Origin: an uncultured Christensenella sp. | GTDB lineage: Bacteria; Bacillota; Clostridia; Christensenellales; UBA3700 | Reading direction: 5' to 3' | DNA length: 13,912 bases | NCBI GenBank assembly: GCA_910584035.1 | Contig: CAJTZR010000044.1 | Location: 1-13,912, forward strand | Shown here: positions 7,098-13,912 of the stretch, one piece after another | How positions within the stretch are numbered: the stretch's first letter is position 1 | How the letters are laid out: each line of letters starts with the position of its first letter | The notes under the pieces: model-generated | The model's database searches: none | Told to the model about the DNA's origin: nothing | The model's input: the letters and a program-made list of their open reading frames with translations, nothing else | Program-made: the position numbers and the translations under genes

Positions 7098-7152
7098 ACT
7101 TCCGATAATACAAAATTATTTTAAACAAATTAAAAATATAAAAAGTTTAAGC

Positions 7153-7207
7153 ATAATTAAACTAAATAGTTCACCTTAAATTGCATATTATCATTTAGTT
7201 TAATTAT
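7153..7207 (-). terminator. Large hairpin after the MBL-fold gene, possible terminator
   Basis: Perfect 15-bp arms ATAATTAAACTAAAT (7153-7167) and its complement (7193-7207) enclose a 25-nt loop. In the minus-strand transcript the hairpin comes 36 nt after the MBL gene's stop and is followed, after a few bases, by a T-rich tract. The arms are almost all A/T and the loop is long, so termination strength is doubtful. Confidence 0.4.
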
Positions 7208-7242
7208 TGCAAAAACCATAAATCAAAAATTAACAACACAAA

Positions 7243-7890
7243 TTATCTATTAAAAACGATAATCTTAGTTTCCTCGCCGTCAAAGTCAGTTCTGTCAAAA
7301 TCTATTGCATCATTTGCGTAGATTATCCTCTCTTCGTCAAACAATTTCAAAAAGTTATCAACTTTGTCAATATCCATATCACAATCACGGGTCCTATAAT
7401 GCATAGGAATTACCACATCTGGCATTAAAAGGTCAACATACTCTTTAGCACTCTGTGCATCAATAGTATAATTGCCACCAACTGGAATTAACAAAATATC
7501 AACCGAACCAATTTGAGAGCAAATATCAATCGAACAAGCCTCACCCATATCACCCAAATGACAAATATCTACACCATCCATACGGAATTTAAAAATCAAA
7601 TTTCCGCCTCTACGACTGCCAAAATGATGGTCGTGATAAGACTGCATACTTGTAATGTGTACTCCGTTTATTTCAAAAGCACCCTCTTGATTTAGCAAAG
7701 TATATTCCCCATCAACCGCTACCACATAGTTATGGTCATCGTGATTGTGAGAAACTGATACGATATCTGCAACCAGCCCTTTTGGCATATCATAGCCAAC
7801 CATTTCACCCTTATACGGGTCAGTAATAATTGTAGTACCTGTTGATTCCACTAGCTTAAAGGCAGAATGCCCTAGCCATTGAATGTTCAT
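7243..7890 (-). CDS. MBL-fold metal-dependent hydrolase, UlaG/UPF0173-like
   Basis: A 215-aa cytosolic metallo-beta-lactamase-fold protein. It begins MNIQWLGHSAFKLVES, the typical start of the UlaG-like branch. Metal ligands visible are the H-x-H-x-D-H motif SHNHDDH (His48, His50, Asp52, His53), His86/His88 in SYHDHHFG, Asp114 in CHLGDMGE and His164 in IPMHYRT. The segment LLIPVGGNYTIDAQSA (about 133-147) is also typical. This branch includes the ascorbate-6-phosphate lactonase UlaG and many uncharacterised hydrolases of about 220 aa. There are no ascorbate or other sugar genes beside it, so the substrate is unknown. The ribosome binding site GAAGGGAG lies 6 nt before the ATG at 7890. It stands alone between the PRPP synthetase and rho. 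Confidence 0.92.
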   Translation of the reverse strand: MNIQWLGHSAFKLVESTGTTIITDPYKGEMVGYDMPKGLVADIVSVSHNHDDHNYVVAVDGEYTLLNQEGAFEINGVHITSMQSYHDHHFGSRRGGNLIFKFRMDGVDICHLGDMGEACSIDICSQIGSVDILLIPVGGNYTIDAQSAKEYVDLLMPDVVIPMHYRTRDCDMDIDKVDNFLKLFDEERIIYANDAIDFDRTDFDGEETKIIVFNR

Positions 7891-7957
7891 TTTCTGCTCC
7901 CTTCAAATTTATTTTAATAACAAAAATAGTAACAACTCTTATTTTTGCTATATCTTT

Positions 7958-7963
7958 ATTATA
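7958..7963 (-). promoter_or_regulatory. Possible -10 box of the MBL-fold gene
   Basis: Minus-strand TATAAT within the palindromic run TTATTATATAATAA, about 70 nt upstream of the start codon. The hexamer 17 nt upstream (TAGTAA) is a poor -35 box, so the assignment is weak. Confidence 0.3.
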
Positions 7964-8013
7964 TAATAAATTAGCAATTTTTACTATTCTTTTTTGATAA
8001 TTTTATTAATTTT

Positions 8014-8031
8014 AATGCTAAATTTAGCATT
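8014..8031. promoter_or_regulatory. Perfect 18-bp palindrome, possible operator
   Basis: AATGCTAAATTTAGCATT is fully self-complementary and lies about 125 nt upstream of the MBL-fold gene and 110 nt beyond the PRPP synthetase stop. With no loop it is more like a dimeric protein-binding site than an RNA hairpin. T residues follow only on the plus strand, where there is no gene to terminate. A related half, TTAGCAATTTTT, lies near 7971. Confidence 0.35.
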
Positions 8032-8142
8032 TTTTGATACTTTTACCAATTTATCAACTATTATATAGCTTAATATTTAAAATATTTTAACCTAAAACCA
8101 AGTAAAATTTAGCCTTAAATAGTCTAAAAATTACCAATGATT

Positions 8143-9303
8143 TTATTTGATACCGCTCTTAATAAGCATATCATTAATCTTATCGTGAGGGTCAAGCAAT
8201 GTAGAAACTGACCTATCTTGATTACAAGTTGCAATGATATTTGCAACAAACTTAGACATATCAGCACTTATAAACCATTTGCAGTTTTTAACCTCGTCTG
8301 GTGTATATGTCAAGTTAGTTGAAAGCACTGCTGTAAACAAACCATCTTTATATGCCTTGTTAAATTTCTCAACACCCTCTGTAAACAATGCAAAAGTGGC
8401 AGTGATAAAAATATTTTTACAACCTCTATCTTTAAGTTCCTTACATAAATGCAACATACTATCACCAGTTGCAATAATATCGTCAGCAACAAAGATATCC
8501 ATACCTTTAACATCATTACCAATATACTCGTGGCTTACAATTGGATTACGTCCATTTACTATTGTAGAATAATCACGGCGTTTGTAAAACATACCCAAGT
8601 TAATTCCAAGCATAGAAGAATAGTAAATATTTCTACCCATTGCCCCCTCGTCTGGTGATACTATCATAAAATGCTCTTTACCAAGATTAACTTGTGGGAA
8701 CTCCTTAAGCAAAGCTTTTAAAATTTGATATGTAGCAAAGAAATTATCAAAGCCCATTTCTGGAACAGCATTTTGTACACGTGGGTCGTGTGCATCAAAA
8801 GTGATAATATCTGTAACGCCCATATGTTTTAGCTCTTTTAACATTGAAGCACAATCCAAAGACTCTCGGCTATTTCTGCGGTGTTGTCTACCACCATATA
8901 AAATAGGCATAACAACTGTCATACGTCTTGCCTTACCAGCATTAGCACAAATCAATCTCTTCAAATCACAATAATGGTCATCTGGTGACATTCTGTTAGG
9001 TGTGCCAAACATTGTATATTCAATGCTATAATTACCTACATCACAAATAAAAAATAAATCTTTACCTCTTACAGAGTCATTTATGATACCCTTACCATCA
9101 CCAGTAGTAAAACGTGGGCATTTGCTGTCAATCAAAAATGTCTTCTTTTTAGGCAAATTATTTTTTTCTGCCTCGTCATTATACCATTCAACCAAATACT
9201 TGTCTACCATTTTAGCAAGCTCTTTTGCACCCTCAGTAGGCAATACAGCCAAATCAACATCTTTCACATCACTAATCTTAAAGATTTCCTCGTTCACCTT
9301 CAT
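8143..9303 (-). CDS. prs: Ribose-phosphate pyrophosphokinase (PRPP synthetase), divergent long form
   Basis: The enzyme makes 5-phosphoribosyl-1-pyrophosphate from ribose 5-phosphate and ATP, the precursor for purines, pyrimidines, NAD, His and Trp. The protein is 386 aa, longer than the usual 310-320. Two phosphoribosyltransferase-fold halves are seen. The first has VVMPILYGGRQHRRNSRES (130-148) at the ATP-binding region and TFDAHDPRVQ (168-177) where typical enzymes read T-x-D-L-H. The second has VSPDEGAMGRN (215-225) and the PRPP-binding loop VADDIIATGDSM (272-283), where classical members read VDD-x-x-x-T-G/A-G-T. It differs enough from classical Prs that the function is inferred from motifs and from similar long forms known in Clostridia. 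The start at 9303 has GAGGAG 5 nt upstream. It is transcribed alone from a TG-extended promoter. Confidence 0.88.
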   Translation of the reverse strand: MKVNEEIFKISDVKDVDLAVLPTEGAKELAKMVDKYLVEWYNDEAEKNNLPKKKTFLIDSKCPRFTTGDGKGIINDSVRGKDLFFICDVGNYSIEYTMFGTPNRMSPDDHYCDLKRLICANAGKARRMTVVMPILYGGRQHRRNSRESLDCASMLKELKHMGVTDIITFDAHDPRVQNAVPEMGFDNFFATYQILKALLKEFPQVNLGKEHFMIVSPDEGAMGRNIYYSSMLGINLGMFYKRRDYSTIVNGRNPIVSHEYIGNDVKGMDIFVADDIIATGDSMLHLCKELKDRGCKNIFITATFALFTEGVEKFNKAYKDGLFTAVLSTNLTYTPDEVKNCKWFISADMSKFVANIIATCNQDRSVSTLLDPHDKINDMLIKSGIK

Positions 9304-9359
9304 TAGTTCTCCTCACATTACAAATTTTATTCAAGTTGAATACAACCATTTTTTATTAA

Positions 9360-9368
9360 ATTATATCA
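9360..9368 (-). promoter_or_regulatory. Promoter of the PRPP synthetase gene (extended -10)
   Basis: Minus-strand TG-A-TATAAT: a perfect -10 hexamer (9365-9360) with the TG extension. TTGTAA lies further upstream at 20-nt spacing, too far to be ideal. Initiation near 9353 gives a leader of about 50 nt, in which TTCAACTTGAA forms a short palindrome. Confidence 0.5.
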
Positions 9369-9637
9369 AAACAAATCAAAAACTTTTACAAGATGTATCG
9401 ATTTTCGGCGTGTTTTTTAATTTTTATCAAAGTTTATAATATCATTGATTATAATATGTAATCATAAAATTATTAGCACAAAAACACAACAAGTTATTTT
9501 TTGGTATATACAAAATATCACAATAATTACTTTGCTAAACTCCATAATATACTGCCATAATTTATTTGCCTAAGTCTTAATATATCACAAATAAACACTC
9601 GTTATAGACACCACAAATTTTTAATCAAAACAACTAA
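9369..9637. other. AT-rich gap between the DUF1846 and PRPP synthetase genes
   Basis: No gene, no clear terminator for the DUF1846 gene and no RNA gene is visible. The only symmetrical element is TGATTA/TAATCA with a 7-nt spacer near 9444-9462. Confidence 0.4.
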
Positions 9638-11116
9638 TTATGCGTTGTACAAATTATTACTGCTAAATACTGCTTCTGTAGTAATATTAATGCCAAGTTT
9701 TTTAATAACAGCCTCGTCAGTAGTTGGCAAAATACAGCTTCCGTGTGCCTCTGTACCAAACAACAAACTTACCTTAGACATAGCCTTTGCTGCTGTAGGA
9801 TTAGTTACTGCACCAATACTTAAAGCAATCAACATTTCTTCCAAAGTTAAATACTCATATTTCTCTTTAAGTAAAGATTTTTTCATTTTCAAAATTGGTT
9901 CAATTGTCACTGGTGAGATAAGATTAATATCATCACTTATATTTGCAAGTTCCTTAATAGCATTAAGCACTGCCGCAGAAGATGCTGACAACAAATTTGA
10001 TTTTTTACCAGTTACTATTCTACCATTTGGCAACTCCAAAGCTACAACTGGTAAACCACATTCAGCTGATTTTTCCCTAGCTACAACAGCTACCTTTCTG
10101 TCATCTGGGTTAATGCTCAAATCACCCATTAACAACTCAATTTTTTCTTTTGTTGATTTATCACCATTGCCTTGAACATAATCGCAACAAGCTTTGTAAT
10201 ATCTGCGGATTACCTCTTGCCTTGCCGCCCTTTGCACAACCTCATCATCAGTTATTGCAAAACCTGCCATATTTACGCCCATTTCTGTTGGTGAACAATA
10301 AGGACATTCCCCAGTTATTCTTTCAAGAATAGTTCTCACTACTGGGAACACCTCTATATCTCTATTATAGTTAACTGTGCTTATACCATACTTTTCCAAA
10401 TGAAAGTGGTCAATCATATTAACATCTTTCAAGTCAGCTGTAGCCGCCTCATAAGCTACATTGACTGGGTGCTTAAGTGGCAAATTCCAAATAGGGAATG
10501 TTTCAAATTTAGCATATCCCGCACGATTACCTCGTTTGTATTCGTGATATAGCTGTCCCAAACAAGTTGCAAGCTTACCACTACCAGGACCAGGTGCTGT
10601 TACAACTACTAATGGTCTTGTAGTTTCAATAAATGGATTTTTACCATATCCCTCATCACTAATAATTGTATTTATATCAGTAGGGTAACCTTTTGTTTTT
10701 GTGTGAATATAAACACGCTCACCCCTACGTTCCATTTTGGTTTTAAATAAATCTGCTGCTGGTTGTCCTTCATATTTTGTTATAACAATACTGCCAATAT
10801 AAATGCCCAACTCTCGCATATTGTCCATAAGACGCATTACATCTGCATCATATCCGATACCATAATCCGCCCTAATCTTATTACGAGCTAAATCTTCACT
10901 GCTTATCGCAATAATAATCTCAGCTTTATCCTTTAGTGTTTCTAAAAGTTTTACCTTGGCATTCACATCAAATCCTGGCAAAACCCTTGAAGCGTGACAA
11001 TCGTCAAACAATTTTCCGCCAAATTCAAGATAAAGTTTATCATACTTACTTATCCTTGCAAGTATGTTTTCTTTCTGACGCTTGACATATTCTGCATTAT
11101 CAAAACCGTATTCCAT
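9638..11116 (-). CDS. DUF1846 family protein, 492 aa
   Basis: A cytosolic protein of the DUF1846 family, which is widespread in Bacillota and has no settled function. It starts MEYGFDNAEYVKRQKENILA, then YLEFGGKLFDDCHASRVLPG, the family's most typical segment. A nucleotide- or phosphate-binding-like loop TAPGPGSGKLAT is at about 173-184. CPYCSPTEMGVN (271-282) and GTEAHGSCILP (454-464) are further conserved-looking stretches with cysteines. The length fits the family (about 490-505). Start 11116 is chosen for three reasons: AAAGAGGT lies 5 nt upstream, the family begins at this point, and the frame's earlier ATG at 11173 is overlapped by the promoter's -10 box, so it would not be in the mRNA. 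The gene is monocistronic. Annotation by function is not justified beyond the family name. Confidence 0.95.
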   Translation of the reverse strand: MEYGFDNAEYVKRQKENILARISKYDKLYLEFGGKLFDDCHASRVLPGFDVNAKVKLLETLKDKAEIIIAISSEDLARNKIRADYGIGYDADVMRLMDNMRELGIYIGSIVITKYEGQPAADLFKTKMERRGERVYIHTKTKGYPTDINTIISDEGYGKNPFIETTRPLVVVTAPGPGSGKLATCLGQLYHEYKRGNRAGYAKFETFPIWNLPLKHPVNVAYEAATADLKDVNMIDHFHLEKYGISTVNYNRDIEVFPVVRTILERITGECPYCSPTEMGVNMAGFAITDDEVVQRAARQEVIRRYYKACCDYVQGNGDKSTKEKIELLMGDLSINPDDRKVAVVAREKSAECGLPVVALELPNGRIVTGKKSNLLSASSAAVLNAIKELANISDDINLISPVTIEPILKMKKSLLKEKYEYLTLEEMLIALSIGAVTNPTAAKAMSKVSLLFGTEAHGSCILPTTDEAVIKKLGINITTEAVFSSNNLYNA

Positions 11117-11163
11117 AACAAACCTCTTTAGCAATTTTAAATACTCTTTTGCTTTACCTATAT

Positions 11164-11192
11164 ATAATAACATTTTATTTATACTTTTTCAA
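11164..11192 (-). promoter_or_regulatory. Promoter of the DUF1846 gene
   Basis: Minus-strand TTGAAA (11192-11187), 17-nt spacer, TATTAT (11169-11164), with TG one nucleotide before the -10 box. This is the best promoter in the window. Initiation near 11157 gives a leader of about 40 nt. The upstream in-frame ATG at 11173-11171 lies in the spacer/-10 region and cannot be the start. Confidence 0.65.
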
Positions 11193-11281
11193 TCTTTTTT
11201 ATGTAAATTTTTATTTAATTTTATATATTTTATTTTACTTAAATTTTAACTGCAATTATATTTACAAATTATGGAATTTTA

Positions 11282-11328
11282 CAATTAAACAAATAAGATA
11301 TGGAATCTTCCATACCTTATTTTAATTG
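11282..11328 (-). terminator. Terminator hairpin of the beta-helix/dockerin gene
   Basis: CAATTAAA and AATAAG.TATGGAA pair with their complements around a tiny loop, giving a stem of about 22 bp interrupted by a short bulge. At one position the minus-strand transcript has a G-U wobble where the plus-strand transcript would have an A-C mismatch, so the fold suits the minus strand better. The T-run afterwards is weak (TTTGTTTAATT). It lies about 100 nt after the stop at 11430. Confidence 0.55.
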
Positions 11329-11429
11329 CCAATAATTTTTCAATTTCATTACATATTAATTTTATAAAAACTAACTATCAATTTCAATTTTAGTCTATTT
11401 GCAACACATTAATCAACTACTTTTTACAC

Positions 11430-13883
11430 TTAGATAAAATATGTTATATCAACTAACCCACAAACGACATTCCACAATAAATTTGAATCGTTTACTGATA
11501 AACCATTTTTATTAATAATCAATGTTGCTAGTTGAATATATGCCTTATCGCTTAAACTATCAAACAATGCTTTGTCATTAGCCAATTGCCTAATATAATT
11601 AACATCTGCGGAGTTTACCTTGCCGTCACCAGTCAAATCACCTAGCACAGATAGATACATTTCCTCTATCATTTCACCACTATTAGTGTATATCTCTACT
11701 CTCCAACCAGTTCCAACAGCTAGTTCCATTCCATTGTTTAGCTTATCTGCAAACTTGCTATCCGCTCCATCACCATACACAACATTATTTACACAATCTT
11801 TTAATTTGATTATTGTTCCCTCATAATTTATATTGCTTACAAATTGGTTTACACTTGTGTTTGGTGCTATATTGCCTAATACTAACTTACCACCATTTAC
11901 CTCTTGCCTTTTTGCATAATCATTTACTGCGTGTATCAAATTATTATCTGAATAATTCTTTCTTGTTCCATTTTCCAAATATACAAAATCATATACATTG
12001 CTACTAATAATATTCTCAAATACAACATCACCATTATTTAAAGCTGCAATGCTTGAAACTTTATTATTAAAAAAGTGCATATAAGGTGAATCGGAATTAT
12101 AAGTACTATATCCACTTGTAAATGGCTCATTACCATAATCATCTGCCAAACTAATACCAATTTGTGGCTCACCACTGCTCTCTAACGTTCCAGTTATGTT
12201 AATCTTTTGGTTATTAGTTAAATACCAATCTGAATTTGTAAGTATATTTTTATTATCATTATCCATTTTGTAGTTACTATAAACTTTTACTGATTTACTT
12301 ATATTAATAATGCCATCTTTTGTAGCATTAAACACACCAGCACCATAAGAAAATGATTTATTATTAGTTATTGTTCCACCATTCAAAATTAAAGTAGTTG
12401 GAACTCCTACAGTTTTATTATCAAACATACCAATTCCAGCACCACCAGAACCATAAGGTCTCGTTGCAGTTTCGGGAATATAATTGCTTACAACATAGTT
12501 ATTTGCAATTTGACCACCATTGATTGTCAAAGTACTACCATTGCCAACACAAACGCCTATACCACTTGCAAGATGGTCACTAGGCTTTGTTATAACATTA
12601 TTAAAAATATTAGCATTATTTACAACACACTCTGCAAGTTGAAATACAAATAAACCAGCTGCACAGGAATCTGCCACATTTTCAAAGATATTCACATTAT
12701 TTATTGTGCAACTAGCATAGCTGGCAATGTAAATTCCAGCACCATTTTGTGCAAAGTTTTTACTAAATGTACCGCCTTGAATAGTTAATTTTGAGTTTGA
12801 CTCCGCATTTGATGCATCAACTAGGATTCCTCCAGCATCAAAATCACTGCTATTAGAATTAATTTCACCATCAACAAGTGCTGTTACACAATTTTTCAAC
12901 CAAATACCTCCAGCTTTTGCTTGATTAGTTCTTACAAAATTACCATCAACAATAATGTAATCAATATTTAGTTCTGAATTAATGGCATAGATTCCGCCAC
13001 CGCCTTTACCGCTAGAATTTCCTATAATTTTGGCATTTTTTATACTTACCACACAATTGTTAACATTAATAGCACCACCTAAATTAGTAGCATAGTTTTC
13101 CATAAATAGTCCGTCATTAATATTTAAAGTGCTATCCATTGCATATATTGCTCCACCATTTACGGCATACTTATTGTCAGCTATTTTACCGCTATTAAAA
13201 TTTAATGTTCCATTGTTTTCAACACAAATAGCACCACCACTACTTGCACCAGCTCCACCAGTTATTCTACCAGGTGCCATTGTTGTTAAATAATACTTTA
13301 AATAATCTGTACTAGTATCTTTATACAATGTATATCTTTCATTTATGACATCACCTTGATACTTGTTATCCTCAATTGTTAAAGTACCACCATTAACATA
13401 AATTGTTGAGCCACAAGAAGTAGGCTTATTTATATTTCTGTCAATAGTATACCCACTTAAATCTAATAATATATTTACTCCCCTATCAACAAGTATACAG
13501 CCATTTAAAAAAGCCCCATCTATATTCCCAAATGATGTTGTTTCAGTCAAAATACTATCTATAGTAATAGTAGTTTCCTTTGCAGTCCAATGTCCTTTCA
13601 TTAAAACTTTAACTTGTGTGCCACCATTAGCTTTAGATTGTTTTACTGCTTTATCCCACTCTGTAGCCATTGCCTCACAAGTACCACTAAGTATAAAGTC
13701 ATAGTCATCCTCATTAAATTCGCTATCTGCTACAACTTCTTTATTATCAAAATTAGCAAGACTATCTTTATTAGCACCGCCTACTACAATAACATTAGTA
13801 GACACCAAACACCCAATAACCATAAAACAAATAATGGCTATCGCTAAAAAGATTATCCCCGCTCTTTTTATGTTTTTTATCAT
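11430..13883 (-). CDS. Exported beta-helix repeat protein with C-terminal dockerin-like module
   Basis: The protein has 817 aa. Residues 1-8 are basic and 9-35 hydrophobic (GIIFLAIAIICFMVIGCLVS), giving a signal peptide or membrane anchor; VIGC (22-25) also fits a lipobox. From about 115 to 530 it is a right-handed parallel beta-helix of the POMP-like type, with repeats such as GGAICVEN, GGAIYAMD, GGAINVNN, GGGIYAIN, GGIWLKN, GGILVD, GAGIYIA and GAGIGMF, each followed by a strand and a turn reading N-x-G or N-N-x. Such helices are used for polysaccharide binding or cleavage, or adhesion. No catalytic site is evident. Residues about 674-745 resemble the small domain preceding dockerins in Clostridia. 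The end carries the dockerin loop GDLTGDGKVNSADVNYIRQL (748-767), followed by a poorer second repeat. TAGGAGGT lies 7 nt before the ATG. No carbohydrate-active or cohesin gene is adjacent. Confidence 0.88.
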   Translation of the reverse strand: MIKNIKRAGIIFLAIAIICFMVIGCLVSTNVIVVGGANKDSLANFDNKEVVADSEFNEDDYDFILSGTCEAMATEWDKAVKQSKANGGTQVKVLMKGHWTAKETTITIDSILTETTSFGNIDGAFLNGCILVDRGVNILLDLSGYTIDRNINKPTSCGSTIYVNGGTLTIEDNKYQGDVINERYTLYKDTSTDYLKYYLTTMAPGRITGGAGASSGGAICVENNGTLNFNSGKIADNKYAVNGGAIYAMDSTLNINDGLFMENYATNLGGAINVNNCVVSIKNAKIIGNSSGKGGGGIYAINSELNIDYIIVDGNFVRTNQAKAGGIWLKNCVTALVDGEINSNSSDFDAGGILVDASNAESNSKLTIQGGTFSKNFAQNGAGIYIASYASCTINNVNIFENVADSCAAGLFVFQLAECVVNNANIFNNVITKPSDHLASGIGVCVGNGSTLTINGGQIANNYVVSNYIPETATRPYGSGGAGIGMFDNKTVGVPTTLILNGGTITNNKSFSYGAGVFNATKDGIINISKSVKVYSNYKMDNDNKNILTNSDWYLTNNQKINITGTLESSGEPQIGISLADDYGNEPFTSGYSTYNSDSPYMHFFNNKVSSIAALNNGDVVFENIISSNVYDFVYLENGTRKNYSDNNLIHAVNDYAKRQEVNGGKLVLGNIAPNTSVNQFVSNINYEGTIIKLKDCVNNVVYGDGADSKFADKLNNGMELAVGTGWRVEIYTNSGEMIEEMYLSVLGDLTGDGKVNSADVNYIRQLANDKALFDSLSDKAYIQLATLIINKNGLSVNDSNLLWNVVCGLVDITYFI

Positions 13884-13912
13884 AGCAAAAACCTCCTATT
13901 TCCCACTACATA

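Noticed and set aside
7153..7207. The 15-bp inverted repeat as the ends of a tiny mobile element
   Set aside because: The interior is only 25 nt, there are no flanking target duplications visible and its place just after a gene fits a hairpin/terminator better.
8014..8036. Palindrome followed by T residues as a plus-strand terminator
   Set aside because: There is no plus-strand gene before it and the palindrome leaves no loop; a binding site is more plausible.
9645..10175. A 176-codon plus-strand open frame opposite the DUF1846 gene
   Set aside because: It is a complementary shadow of a well-supported gene, without its own ribosome binding site or recognisable protein features.
11117..11173. 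N-terminal extension of 19 residues of the DUF1846 protein
   Set aside because: The start codon overlaps the promoter, it has no ribosome binding site and the family starts at the following Met.
13800..13830. Firm lipoprotein call for the beta-helix protein
   Set aside because: VIGC fits the lipobox pattern, but the hydrophobic stretch continues past the Cys, so a plain signal peptide or membrane anchor is equally likely.

Overview
The window is strongly AT-rich and carries seven sizeable genes, all on the minus strand, plus one small plus-strand gene. Strong AGGAGG-type ribosome binding sites, a Rho factor of the Bacillota type, a DUF1846 protein, MacB/FtsX-like permeases with long extracellular domains and a secreted beta-helix protein ending in a dockerin-like module together suggest an uncultured, probably gut- or rumen-associated member of the Clostridia. 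This placement is an inference from gene content and base composition. I see no phage, IS, CRISPR or tRNA/rRNA genes.

Layout from right to left, the direction of most transcription. (a) 13883-11430: a large exported protein with a right-handed parallel beta-helix built from GG(A/G)(I/L) repeats, a small pre-dockerin region and a C-terminal dockerin-like segment whose second calcium loop is degenerate. It is followed by a hairpin terminator. (b) 11116-9638: a DUF1846 protein with its own near-consensus promoter; the -10 box lies on top of an upstream in-frame ATG, which fixes the true start at 11116. (c) 9303-8143: a divergent PRPP synthetase. (d) 7890-7243: a UlaG-like metallo-beta-lactamase-fold hydrolase. 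(e) 6868-5372: transcription termination factor Rho, with its own promoter and a clean terminator. (f) 4923-3778: an unrecognised protein with conserved-looking ends and a long Asn/Lys/Glu-rich middle. (g) 2503-1 (partial): two FtsX-like permeases coupled by a 1-nt gap, running out of the window on the left with no ATPase in view.

Between (f) and (g) lies about 1.3 kb of unusual intergenic DNA. It holds a compact plus-strand unit (ribosome binding site, 42-codon gene, 13-bp terminator hairpin) encoding an acidic microprotein, the only plus-strand gene. It also holds a decayed minus-strand coding fragment with a second diverged copy of its 3' end, a recurring TGTGTTA word and an imperfect 22-bp direct repeat. 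The microprotein unit is the best candidate for something undescribed.

Most genes are separated by 240-450 nt of AT-rich DNA and several have recognisable promoters of their own, so the window reads as a series of single-gene transcription units. The exception is the permease pair. The core genes (Rho, PRPP synthetase, MBL protein, DUF1846) do not form an evident pathway.
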